DNA of 64,000 bases from Pinibacter soli (lineage in GTDB: Bacteria; Bacteroidota; Bacteroidia; Chitinophagales; Chitinophagaceae), in assembly GCF_029961145.1 (NCBI RefSeq), contig NZ_JASBRG010000003.1, positions 548,024 to 612,023 of the forward strand. Reading direction: 5' to 3'. This document shows, piece by piece, positions 24,829-35,094 of the stretch. Within the stretch, counting starts at the first letter, position 1. Every line of letters starts with the position of its first letter. A model generated the notes under the pieces. It had not been told where the DNA came from, did not search any database, and saw only the letters and a program-made list of their open reading frames with translations. The position numbers and the translations under genes were made by a program.

Positions 24829-25602
24829 ATGAAATCAGTAAAACTTATGGTAGCCGGTACCTCATTGGCCCTTACGTTTATCACAGCAGTGCTTATCAAT
24901 AATACATCTGCGCAAACGCAGCGACCTGCTTCCTTGAAAAACGATGGCTTTGCCGTACTTGAACTATTTACTTCAGAAGGATGTTCCAGTTGCCCGCCAG
25001 CAGAAGCATTACTCGCCAACATTCAGCAACATGTTGCGGGCAAACCAATTTATATATTGGCTTACCATGTAGACTACTGGGATCGCCTTGGATGGAAAGA
25101 TCCATTTAGTGATGCAAAATTCACAGCAAGGCAATACCAGTATAATAAACAATTCACCCGCGAAGTCTATACGCCACAACTGATCATTAATGGAAAGGAA
25201 GAATTCGTTGGTTCTGAAGGCACAGCAATTGAAGGCGCAATTAGCAGCGCTTTAGAAGGCTCAACCACTGCCACACTCAGTGTAAAGGGGTACCTTCACA
25301 AGGACAGTTTAAGTGTCAGCTACAACTTTTCTGGCATTGTAAGCGATCAACAATTGGTACTTGCTGTTGTACAGCGCCAGGCAACAAGCAGTGTTCGCGC
25401 AGGAGAAAATGAAGGCAAAACGTTGTCGCATGTTCAACTCGTTCGTAATCTTTACTCAATGAAGCTTAAAGGACAATCAACCGGTACATTCAATATTACA
25501 CTCCCAGAACAATTTAGTGCGAAAGACTGGGAAGTAATAGGTTTTGTGCAAAACAAACAGAATGGCGCCATTAACGCGGCCGCCAGTATTGGCATCGATT
25601 AG
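24829..25602 (+). CDS. DUF1223 thioredoxin-fold exported protein
   Basis: A 257-residue protein with a signal peptide (helix about residues 8-25, ending near TSAQ). The DUF1223 core begins LELFTSEGCSSCPPAEALL, whose CxxC pair (about residues 51-54) sits where thioredoxin-fold proteins have their redox site, and continues with LAYHVDYWDRLGW and EVYTPQLIINGKEEFVGS. It is predicted periplasmic and redox-active; its partner is unknown. It has its own terminator at 25637 and lies 145 bases after the LytTR gene. Confidence 0.87.
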   Translation: MKSVKLMVAGTSLALTFITAVLINNTSAQTQRPASLKNDGFAVLELFTSEGCSSCPPAEALLANIQQHVAGKPIYILAYHVDYWDRLGWKDPFSDAKFTARQYQYNKQFTREVYTPQLIINGKEEFVGSEGTAIEGAISSALEGSTTATLSVKGYLHKDSLSVSYNFSGIVSDQQLVLAVVQRQATSSVRAGENEGKTLSHVQLVRNLYSMKLKGQSTGTFNITLPEQFSAKDWEVIGFVQNKQNGAINAAASIGID

Positions 25603-25636
25603 TTGATAGCAGGTAGAAGTAACGACCCAATGCTTT

Positions 25637-25674
25637 AAAAGCGATTGTGCAGAATTTGCATAATCGCTTTTTTT
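25637..25674 (+). terminator. Rho-independent terminator after DUF1223 gene
   Basis: AAAAGCGATT pairs with AATCGCTTTT, extended by TGC/GCA inside, and followed by a T-rich run. The symmetry makes it usable in both directions. Confidence 0.82.
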
Positions 25675-25819
25675 CTGTTTAAGAATCCCAAAAACCATCA
25701 AAACAGTCTTCTGGCATGAAAAATAAGATTTCTGAAATGCGACTATTTTTTTATACATTTATTTTATCTCTCCCTGTCAAGACTTTCCTCCCTACTGAAT
25801 CATTCCTCAAACCTTACGT

Positions 25820-26503
25820 ATGTCAACAAGTACTTTACAACTCGATCGGAAATTTCTTGTGTCAACTTTTATTATCGCATTTGTTTATTGTTGTATTATC
25901 GTTTTTGTCTACAAAATATTTGGAAAAGAGGTGGCCGGCATAGCAGGTGGAATATTAACAGCTATTGTAGGCGTAATTTTTAAACAATTCGAGACCCTGC
26001 AATTCAAAAAAAATGAGGCGCAAAACAGCTCATTTGTAAGGTATCGCTTCTCCTGGGGCAAGGTAATTGTGGTTTGTTTTGTTTATACAGGCATCTTTCT
26101 TACAATTCAAAATTTACTTGAAACTATATTACCAAATTTAGTTGGCGTATCGGATGATATTGGCGACGTAATGAGACGGCCCGGTGGTGACAATGTTTTT
26201 TCGGACGGGAGCAAAATTGTACTTTATTATGGTTACTGGGAGCTTGCATATGGCAGTCTGGCATTTTTTTTAGGAGGATTCATGGCCGGTAAATCGCTGC
26301 TTAAAGTCACTTATATGGAAGCGTTTGTTGCGGGATTGTTTGTTTTCGTATTGACGTATATTAATTCGATAGCAGAGGTACTTTCACATTACTCTAATAA
26401 ATCCTCACTTTATAATGATACGGACCAATTCACGTTTTCTTTGGTTTACATAGTTTTCGGATTGGTAGGTGTGTACGTTTCGAAAATCCGAAGCCATTTA
26501 TAA
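25820..26503 (+). CDS. Integral membrane protein of unknown function
   Basis: A 227-residue protein with about five hydrophobic helices (residues about 12-32, 36-52, 72-95, 145-165, 170-190, with a last one before the C-terminus). The charged loop between the third and fourth (DDIGDVMRRPGGDN) is likely outside or periplasmic. There is no enzyme motif, and I do not recognise the family. It is convergent with the DoxX gene, sharing the bidirectional terminator at 26556. The ATG at 25820 was chosen because the first helix follows soon after a short polar leader. Confidence 0.6.
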   Translation: MSTSTLQLDRKFLVSTFIIAFVYCCIIVFVYKIFGKEVAGIAGGILTAIVGVIFKQFETLQFKKNEAQNSSFVRYRFSWGKVIVVCFVYTGIFLTIQNLLETILPNLVGVSDDIGDVMRRPGGDNVFSDGSKIVLYYGYWELAYGSLAFFLGGFMAGKSLLKVTYMEAFVAGLFVFVLTYINSIAEVLSHYSNKSSLYNDTDQFTFSLVYIVFGLVGVYVSKIRSHL

Positions 26504-26555
26504 AAACTTAGTTGAACTTTTCGAACGCCTATCTGGTCTTCCTGGTAGTCAACAA

Positions 26556-26586
26556 AAATGCCTGAATTGAATTCAGGCATTTGTAT
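26556..26586. terminator. Bidirectional terminator between convergent genes
   Basis: A near-perfect stem of 11-12 bp (AAATGCCTGAA with its complement) around a 3-4-base loop, with A-rich and T-rich flanks on the two sides. It separates the plus-strand membrane protein from the minus-strand DoxX gene. Confidence 0.8.
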
Positions 26587-26605
26587 GATATTTTGAGAGT
26601 TTTTT

Positions 26606-27019
26606 TCAGAATGCGGCATTCATTGTGTTTGCGTGTTCAGGCTTACGTAAGCCCGGGTATAACTTGCGGAACATGAGGTAAGTTGTTGTCACCATTACAA
26701 ATGCTACGATTGCATCAATTGTTGCCGGAAAGCCCAACACGCTTAACTTAGAGAAAAATGCAAAAAGGATATCAAAAAATACGCCTGCAAATACCCATTC
26801 TTTCAAGCGAAGCAACTTGCCCGGAAACAATAGAACAGCAACGCCTGTCAGCTTTGCAACGCCCAAAATGTAGATGAAGTGCGGCGGGTACCCAAGTGCA
26901 CGCGTAATATCCCAAACAACGGCATTGTGTGCTAATTCAAAGAAGCCACTTGCGCCGAACCAAAGTGAAGTGAGCGCTGTACCGGTCCAGTAAATAATTG
27001 ATGTTGATTTCCTTGTCAT
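26606..27019 (-). CDS. DoxX-like membrane protein
   Basis: With ATG 27019 the protein has 137 residues and four membrane helices: YWTGTALTSLWFGASGFFEL at about 9-28, IYILGVAKLTGVAVLLFP at about 48-65, the third at about 73-90, and the fourth at about 95-115. This is the DoxX-like family layout; these proteins are poorly characterised and sometimes redox-linked. The frame extends further upstream to 27166, but those codons are basic and Cys-rich without family match, so I place the start at 27019. No partner gene is evident. Confidence 0.8.
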   Translation of the reverse strand: MTRKSTSIIYWTGTALTSLWFGASGFFELAHNAVVWDITRALGYPPHFIYILGVAKLTGVAVLLFPGKLLRLKEWVFAGVFFDILFAFFSKLSVLGFPATIDAIVAFVMVTTTYLMFRKLYPGLRKPEHANTMNAAF

Positions 27020-27819
27020 GATTGTACGTTTTTGTATTTGATGACTCAAAAATGCAACGATCTTTTTGGCTCTGCCAGTTACTTTCCCTTGAACCGGACA
27101 TATGCGTTCGCCAGGTAGACAACGGAAGTTTCCATGGCTCGAAGACCTGCCTGCTGCCCGCAACAAGAGAGCGTTCTATCATTTGAACTTTTGCCGTTTG
27201 GCTGTTGCCTATCAAAGGAATGAAAATATTGCTGTATAAACTTTCTAACGACATACTGCAAGTGAAATGGATTTGACAGTTTTGAATGTACCTTGAAACC
27301 AAGGATATTACTACTTCCGTTTTATTTTAACTGTCAGTTTAAACTTATCGTTTTTTGAATTATTTATACGTGCTTATTTTGAAAACAAACGTTTTGTATT
27401 TTGGTGGTGCACTATTTTGCTCGGAATTGACGGTTTGTATTTGGTCTTCTCCCGGTAAGATGGCAATTAGGTTTTGCAGAAGATTAATCTTGATCGCGTA
27501 GTTGACATTCTGCAGATTCGTTTGTGTTGATTGCAGTTTTTCTTATTTGGATGTTTGTCGAATTGTTTTTTATTATCAGAGGCTTGTCTAAATATAGTTT
27601 TGAATTCTGCTTTGCATTCTCTGTCGTTCTGACAATGGAACATTTTCCGATGTTGATAATTAATGCAAAGTTTGAGTACCAATAGGTTGGCAGCTCAAAT
27701 TATTGGTTTGAAAAAAAGTGGGTTCTGCGTGCCCGTCTACACTTTCAATGAACCTCTTTGACCTCTAAAAGAAATCATTTAATCCCTTTCGCGGCCAATT
27801 TTAATATAGCAGGACGTTT
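27020..27819. other. Long A/T-rich region without a recognisable gene
   Basis: Short open frames exist on the minus strand (for example 26937-27302 and 27467-27682), but their translations show no domain, no consistent composition and no ribosome site. One (SLESLYSNIFIPLIGN...) vaguely recalls the end of a regulator and could be a scrap upstream of DoxX. I see no terminator, RNA gene or repeat here. Confidence 0.4.
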
Positions 27820-29659
27820 TTACGGATACATCTTCTCCATCTCACTATAATATTCTTTCAACAAAAAGAATGCTTTCTTCTTCTTGCCATTTCTATCAAT
27901 CAGTCCTTTTGTGTTCCAGCCTTGCTGGTAGGTGGGGTTGTTTCTTCGTGGTGAGCGGAAGTCGGCGAGTATCCATGGCGAAATGCCGCTAAAGTTCGCA
28001 GGCATTCTTTTGAGCATGGCTATTTGTTCTTTGTAATACCATGCCTGGTAGTCTTCGCTCCACATTGCCTTAGTGCTACTGATAAAGCCTCCCTTTGCTT
28101 CGGCGCCTGTTTCGCTGACGAATAGAGGCTTATTGTAAATAGTGGCCCAGTTGGCCGTCTTGCAACTATCCGGCGTGCCTACGTACCAGCCAAGATATTC
28201 ATTAAAAGAAACCATGTCGACATACTGGCCCAATGGATCATCGATAAGATTGATGTTTTTGCCTTCTGCTTTATAGGATACTTCCAGCGCAGCAGAAGCG
28301 AGCCGGGTAGGATCGAGCTCCTTTGCAGTTTGCAACAACGTATGCATGAAGTTTGTGCGTGTTTCTGAAATAGGCGTTTTCATTTCCTACAGACCAGATA
28401 ATGACACTTGCCCTGTTCTGGTCACGTGTGATCATTTCAGTTAGTTGTTGTTTAGCTTTGCCAAGTACTACTTCACTTTTAAAATTGATCGTCCAGTACA
28501 CCGGAATTTCTGACCATACCAACATGCCCAAAGAGTCTGCCATGCGGGTCATGCTTTCATCGTGAGGATAATGGGCGAGGCGCACCATGTTGCAATTCAG
28601 TTCTTTTGCCCAGCTGAGCAACTGCAATGCATCGGCTCTGCTATAGGCGCGGCGGCCTTCCTGTGGAATTTCTTCGTGAATGCTGATGCCGCGCATAAAC
28701 AGGCGTTTGCCATTGAGCAGCAATTGATCTCCTTTTGTTTCAATGGTACGGAAACCTATTTTATCTTCTATGCGATCATTGCCGGCTGTTACAACAACGC
28801 GATACAACTTCGGCGTTTTGGGCGACCAGTATTGCAAATTCGCGGCAGTAAAATTGATCGAAGCTGTATTGCCGTTCACAGGAAAACTTTGCTTCAGTTT
28901 CAATTCAGGAATTTCCACTTGAACCTGGCTCACATTGTTATTGTCGAGTTTTACATTGCCCTCGATTTTATTGTCGCCCGGTAAAAGTTTGGTAAGCTGT
29001 AATGAATAACTGATGATAAAATTCGCAGGGAGTTCCACCAGTTTTACATCTCTCGTTATGCCGCCGTAATTCCACCAGTCGGTGTTCAATGTTGGTATTT
29101 CTTCTGCGCCTCTTTTGTTATCTACTTTTACTACAAGGTAGTTGCCCTTTGCTTTTAAGCTGGAATCTGGTATTTCAAAATTAAAGGGTGTAAAGCCGCC
29201 GATATGTTGTCCCAATTTTTTGCCATTCAAATACACATCGGTTTTGTAATTGGCTGCGCCGAAATAAAGGAATACTCTGACTGAAGCATTACTCTTTTTA
29301 TAATCAAATGATTTTTTGTACCACACAGTGCCTTCGTAGTAAAGGAATTTAGCGTCCTGTGAGTTCCAGTCACCCGGCACTTTTAATGTGTTGTTGTTTG
29401 AGTAACCGTATTCTTTGTGATCGTATTTGTCTTTAGGAACATCGCTGTTCCAGAATGCATCATTATCTTTTTCGCTGCGCTCCTTGAAGCGATAATCATA
29501 AAAACCTGTTTCATAAGGATCGACAATATATTGCCATTTTCCATTCAGACTTATCGTTTTTCTTCCACCAATATCTGTGATCAATTGATTCTTCTGTGCA
29601 TTAACAACCAATATGGGTAGAATAAATGCGGCAATAATAACAGCAATGTTTTTGAGCAT
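27820..29659 (-). pseudogene. Glycoside hydrolase family 2 (beta-glucuronidase/beta-galactosidase type), frameshifted
   Basis: The N-terminal frame (29659 to about 28380) has a signal peptide, jelly-roll sugar-binding domain (LNGKWQYIVDPYE, WYKKSFDY, TDWWNYGGITRDVKL), immunoglobulin-like domain and the start of the TIM barrel (GISIHEEIPQEGRRAYS, RLAHYPHDE, VIIWSVGNE). The C-terminal frame (28383-27820) continues with TPISETRTNF, nucleophile motif FVSETGAEA and SPWILADFRSPRR. One extra A in the run at 28377-28380 (plus-strand T), right after the acid/base NE motif, breaks the gene. Repaired, it gives about 610 residues, normal for this type. It is an exported exo-glycosidase in the SusCD locus. 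Confidence 0.87.
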
Positions 29660-29805
29660 ACGAAATATGGCTTTTGTATAAAAAATCAGGAGAGCCAATT
29701 CATCCCTGGTGAAAGAGATTCTTGATCGGCCCTCCTTTATTTTGGTTTTTATAGATAATTTTTTATGAAGTTACTTGTTAGTAATCATTATCGAAATGCA
29801 TCAAA

Positions 29806-32800
29806 TTATTGCTTCACGAATTTTAAATTGCGAACGCCATCGCTGCTTTGTATGCTGAGTATATATAAACCACTTTGCCAGCCTGCAAGGTTTATCACGG
29901 CTGCGTGTTGATCGCCCCTGGTTTTCTGATGGTACACCTCGCGTCCGTTTAAATCATAAATAACCAGGCTGCCTGCTGTTTCGGGCCATTGCACCGACAA
30001 TACATCTTTTGCCGGATTAGGAAATGCTTTAAATGCCACGGCATTATCACTGGCAACAAATGTGCTAACGGTCGATGGCATTACCGCGGCACTACTTAGG
30101 TTGCCACTTACAGACACATTGCTGAATCGTGCGATGGTGAGCACGCCATCATTGTGTGATGTAACGCCCATGCCTATGTATACCTGGCTGGTCATAGCGA
30201 CTGTTTTCGTGCTGATCAATGTCCACGCAGCACCATCATCTGAACGATAGGAGCTAAACGCATCTCCAGTTCTCACCAGCTTCAACCATTTTGGCGGAGC
30301 GCCAGCCGTATTCACCGATGTTGTTGAACCGCCGGTGGTGGACCTGTAAGAGATAGCCGTTCCGCTTACCGCTTTCACCAGTGTATTCACTTCTTTAGCG
30401 CCAGCATCGAGGGTTTCGCGTATCATTACACAGGCCTTCGCGGAAGCATTGGTATTGCCCAGTGTATCCACTTTCGCAATGATCGTTCCATCGCCGGTTA
30501 AAGTACGGTACACATAATGAAACTCATCTGCTGCGTTCCATATATCGGCCCCGGAAGCTTTTACGGTAAATACATTATTGCTGTAAGTAGCATCACCTGC
30601 AGCGGCAACAGCACCTATATCCTGGTGTTGCCATGGAGCAGGCAAATCTGTTGTGGACGGTGGTGTTACCGTGCTGTCTGCAGAAGTGCTGCCGTTCAAT
30701 GCCCTCAGGTTATCGATATAATATACATCGCCGTTGGTTGTATTGGGCGCTAAGAGAAAATCAATATGATCCACTTCATTATCATAGGTCGATGGATCAG
30801 GAATACTTTCAAGATAAAAGTATACCGTGTGCCATGCGTTGGTTTGTGTCACTTTGCCCTGGAAATTGCTGTGCCTGCCTGTAGGATAATTGGAAGGCGT
30901 CGACTTGGCACTGCTTTCCAACTGCCATGAAAGTATGGTGCCGACGGGTGCAGAAGTATATACATCCATTGCAAACATTCTTGCGCTTTGCTTAAACTGC
31001 TCTCCATCTTTGATTGCTGTGGAGTTGAACAATAATACATCATAGGGTACGGCAGTGTTTCTTGTGTACTTCGCTGCTTTTGCAGAGTTGTTGACAGTGT
31101 TAGGGGCAGGATTGTTTATGTTTGGCACATAGGCTCCATCTGATTGCACGTAAGTGAAAAGATGTGTGGAATCATAGTTTTCATAAGTAGCACTGCTTCC
31201 GTAAGTAACTTTTTTACCAATGCGGATATTGTCGATATAATAGGTCTGCGCCACGGGCTTATTAGGGCTAAATAAAATCACCAGCTGATCGATCGCCAGG
31301 TTGGAGGCGCCATTGGGAGCCGATGAATAATAGAACGTGAGTGTTTCCCATTGATTCTGTTTTGTAGTGACAGACTGGTAAACACTGTTGCGGCCACTGG
31401 GATAAGCCAGTTGTGCTAGTGCATTGTTTTGCAGATTCACGCTTACCGGTGTGCCCGCAGGAGCGCTGGTGTATATATCCATTTGCAATTGATACACCTG
31501 GTTCTTAAATGGCGAAGCGCTGACAATCGTATTATTGGTGTTGAAAAATAAAACGTCATATGCAGTTGTGTCTTTACGAATGTAGCGTGCCACTTTTGCT
31601 GAAGTGTTATTACCACCAATAGCAGGATTGCTTACCTGCGCAGTATATGCGCCACTCGTAAACGTTGGATCGAACGCTATTTTGCTCAAGCCGTCGTAAT
31701 TCTCCAAAGTATCTGATGCGATAACCGTCCATTTTGCCGAAGGCTGTTGTATGGTTCTTACGTTGTCGAAATAGTAAACGTTGCCGGTATATTTTCCGGG
31801 TTCGGGAAGAAGGCAGATCTTATCTATCGAAAAAATATCAACGCCGGAATTGGCAATGGTTTGCGTGTAGTTGAACTCCAATGTTTCCCAACTGTTCTGC
31901 CTGGTTGTATAAGCAACATATTTGCTGTGCCTGCCCGATGGAAACGGATTAACAGAACTAAGGCTCGTATTTTCCAATTGTATGTCCACCTCGCTGCCGA
32001 TCGGTGCTGTTGTATAAACATCTATCAACAATTTCTTTTTACTTTGTACAAAATCCATGGCATTGGTTACAGACATATTGCCAAGGTAAATATTATCGTA
32101 CTGGCTGGCTGCATTGCGTGTATATTTTCCCACAAGGGTAGAAGTGTTAACCCGCCCGGGTAGAGGATTCGCAACAGCTTGTTGCAATGTGCCCGTGAGT
32201 GGGCCATACGTGGCAATGCGTGTTGTTTCGAAATCATCAAACAACTTGTCCGCTACCAACGTTTTTTTCATAATCACTTTGCGTGAAAATGTTTTCTGCG
32301 AGCAGCCTGGCGTGGTTACATTCACGGTAACATTACCTTCTGTGCTGCCCCAATTAACGGTAATCACATTTGTACCCTGTCCCGCAATGATGCTCGCACC
32401 GGAAGGTACTGTCCAGCTGTAAGTAGCGCCTGGTATGGAATCTATGCGATAGTCCTGGTATGTTTCATTGGGATACACTGCGTTTTTACCATACACTGCA
32501 TAATTGTAAATGCCTTTGTACACTCTTACATAATCCACTTTCATAGTGGTGGGATAGTCGGCTGGAGTAGGTGCGATCTTTCCTGTGTATGGTGTGTTGG
32601 GGCCACCTACTGCGACATTCAGAATAATATACATTTTACTGGCATCGAATGGCCATGAACCGCCTACGGTTGTTTCCGGTGTTTGTGAAACATAGAGATT
32701 GTTATCTACGTACCAATCTATTTTATAAGGACTCCATTCTACTGCATACACGTGATAGTCCGCCGACAGATCAATGCCCGATAAAAACTTGCTGCCCGAT

Positions 32801-33392
32801 TGTTGGTGCACACCCGCAGGATATGCGTAGTGTATGGTACCATTTACATCGGAAGGATTTTTATGCTTTGCCTCCATGATGTCGATCTCGCCGGTATTGG
32901 GCCATCCGGTAGCATCCAGAAACCGGGCCACGCACCCCCTGCAGAGGATAATTTAATACGTGCTTCTATGCGGCCAAACAAAAACGTCTGCAAGCTGTCC
33001 GAACCTGTTAGTTTCGTCATCAACTTTGCCGAAGTGTATTTGTATGTTTTGTTGTTGACAGGATTTACTACTGTTTCATACTTTGTATTGAGGCTCAGGG
33101 TTGTATCTGCTACTACTGCATTCAATGCCCGGTATAGTTGTAGTTCTGAATTACCAAAAGCACATCCGCTTCCTTCATTGCAACCATCGCCTTCGTACAC
33201 TTTCCATTGGGTAAGGTTTCCCGGCGTGTTGAATTCATCGTGCCATATCAATTGCGGCTGGCAAAGTATCTGCGCCGATGCCAGGTTGGGCAGGAGCAAA
33301 CATAATAAAGAAACGGCGAACAGGTTGGTTAACCTGCTGCCGAAACTTATATGGTTATAGGGATCCGCTGAGTGAAAAGAACTATTTTTCAT
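29806..33392 (-). pseudogene. Family 16 endo-beta-glucanase (laminarinase type), multidomain, T9SS-secreted, frameshifted
   Basis: The first frame (33392 to about 32905) has a signal peptide (to LASAQ) and the front of GH16 (LIWHDEFNTPGNLTQW, AWPGFWML). The second frame (32931-29806) supplies the catalytic GEIDIME with E15, D17, E20 of that frame and the rest of the lectin-like fold. Then come a PKD-like module (about 155-222), three tandem carbohydrate-binding-like repeats (228-744), a laminin-G/DUF1349-like domain (765-945) and a type IX secretion C-terminal domain (FPNPAKDVLSV, about 970-1041). One G is missing at the CCGG at 32906-32909. Repaired, the enzyme would be about 1,200 residues and act on beta-1,3-glucan outside the cell. 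Confidence 0.88.
30700..32250 (-). repeat. Three tandem about 165-residue domain repeats within the GH16 protein
   Basis: Units at about 32250-31756, 31719-31216 and 31200-30700 share the pattern FE/YENYD at the start, NN/NTSAK-VA-YTRN, DVYTSAPxG in the middle, P-S/T-GRHSxY, W-ETLxFYY, and a closing NVYYIDNVR. They are divergent at DNA level, so an old duplication. The order suggests carbohydrate-binding or surface-display modules. Confidence 0.72.
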
Positions 33393-33439
33393 ATAACTAT
33401 AATCGTTTAATGTGATCGTAATTGAATTCCATTATTCGT

Positions 33440-35077
33440 TTAGTATCCGGTATTCTGATCCAGTTTGGCACCCGTGTTCAGGTCAATCGCTGATTGTGGA
33501 ATAGGCAGCAAACCTTTTCTTGCTGTTACTTTGTCGAGACCAGTAACAGTTTGTCCGGTTCCTGTATTGTATTTGTTCAGGTAGTCCGTGCAGCGTTGTA
33601 CAAGTGTGCCTGTTCTTATAAGTGTCATTCTCCTGTTTTCTTCTGATATCAGTTCTCTTGCACGTTCATCCAAAATAAAATTGAGTGAGATATCAGCAGC
33701 CTGAACCTGGCCATGCGCAGGATAATCAGGATAGGCTCTTTGACGCAGCACATTAATACTCGCTGCCGCATCTGCGGAACGGTTTTGTTTAAACTGCGCT
33801 TCTGCCAGCAGTAAGTATGTTTCACCGAGACGCATCACGGTTATGTCATGGTAAGTACCATAGCCGTTAATGTCGGCAGGGTTGTAGTTGTTCCACTTGG
33901 TAACGTATGGATTGATGTGCCAAACAGTATCACCATCTGCAATCGTCAGCACCTGGCCATACTTTGGTTTTGAAGGATCGTTGTAACGTAGCTCGCGCCT
34001 GAAATTGTATTTGGAATTGCGGATGTCATACTGATCATACAGGCCATACATCACCCAATTGCTGAGCCTGAAGCGGCCAATGCCTCTGCCTCCCAGCGAA
34101 TCTGCAATCACCATGTTAGTGATGCCCGCATAGTAAGGCACCCACATGCGCCTGTGCTGATCTGTAGACGCATTGGATGATGATGAGTTCGCACCACCCG
34201 GGGTGTTCAGGTCTTGTTCTATTACCCATATGGCTTCTTTGTTGCCCTGGCCATAACGTTGGTTGCCGATAAGGAACATGTCGTTGTAATAATCTCCGGG
34301 CATGGAAGCCTTCACACCATATCGTGCCTTTACCAATGCAAATGCAGGATTGGCGATAACAGCCTGGCACTGCGCTTCCGCAAGATCTGGTTTATTCATG
34401 CGCAGGTAAACTTCCGCCAGCAATTGTTGACACATTGCTTTATTAGGTCTGAACTCTTTTCTTGCAGTCCTTGGATCGGCAGGAAGAACTGCCACCGCTT
34501 CTGTAAGATCCTTTACAATTTGAGCGTTTACACTGTCAACAGTTGTCCTTGTGAAATCTGTTTTAGGAGAGGAAATTGGTGTTAGGGTCATTGGCACCGG
34601 GCCCCACAATGTTACCAGGAAATTGTAAACATATGCTCTGTAAAATTTAGCCTCAGCACCTACATAGGCTTTATTGTTTTCTGATGTGCCCGTTACCGCA
34701 GGGTTTTGGCTGGCAGCAATAACAGTATTAATATTGTTGAGTGTTGTATAGGCCCATCTCCAGTATGTGCCTGCGGCAAAATCAGATGAACTCATGGTTT
34801 CATTATTCACATAGGGAAACATTGCAGCAGTGGTTTGTCCATTGATGACAACATCTGTTCCTAAAAACATTGCACCCAAAAGACCCTGGTCATCATCAGA
34901 AGTGTACTGGGCGCGGATGCGGCTGAGGATACCGGCCACATTGGCTTCAAAGCCCAAAGAGTCTGATAGTGTGTTTTGCGGCGCATAAGCCGATTGCATA
35001 TTTTCATCCAGGAAGGTTTTCTTACACGAAGCAAAAGCGACCGTAGAAAGCAATATATAGCTGAATAATTTTTTCAT
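33440..35077 (-). CDS. SusD/RagB outer-membrane lipoprotein
   Basis: A 545-residue lipoprotein with the lipobox VAFASC (Cys at about residue 18). SusD hallmarks are AKFYRAYVYNFLVTLWGPVP in the TPR region, MRLGETYLLLAEAQ and the C-terminal DERARELISEENRRMTLIRTG. It lies 17 bases after the SusC stop on the minus strand, between SusC and the GH16 gene, so it forms part of a five-gene glycan locus. Lengths and order are normal. It binds the oligosaccharide released by the GH16 enzyme, by inference beta-glucan. Confidence 0.93.
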   Translation of the reverse strand: MKKLFSYILLSTVAFASCKKTFLDENMQSAYAPQNTLSDSLGFEANVAGILSRIRAQYTSDDDQGLLGAMFLGTDVVINGQTTAAMFPYVNNETMSSSDFAAGTYWRWAYTTLNNINTVIAASQNPAVTGTSENNKAYVGAEAKFYRAYVYNFLVTLWGPVPMTLTPISSPKTDFTRTTVDSVNAQIVKDLTEAVAVLPADPRTARKEFRPNKAMCQQLLAEVYLRMNKPDLAEAQCQAVIANPAFALVKARYGVKASMPGDYYNDMFLIGNQRYGQGNKEAIWVIEQDLNTPGGANSSSSNASTDQHRRMWVPYYAGITNMVIADSLGGRGIGRFRLSNWVMYGLYDQYDIRNSKYNFRRELRYNDPSKPKYGQVLTIADGDTVWHINPYVTKWNNYNPADINGYGTYHDITVMRLGETYLLLAEAQFKQNRSADAAASINVLRQRAYPDYPAHGQVQAADISLNFILDERARELISEENRRMTLIRTGTLVQRCTDYLNKYNTGTGQTVTGLDKVTARKGLLPIPQSAIDLNTGAKLDQNTGY

Positions 35078-35094
35078 TGCGAGTGAAGTTTGAG

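Noticed and set aside
27467..27682. Minus-strand frame of 71 residues with His/Cys/Lys
   Set aside because: No ribosome site, no similarity I recognise, and composition follows the A/T-rich DNA.
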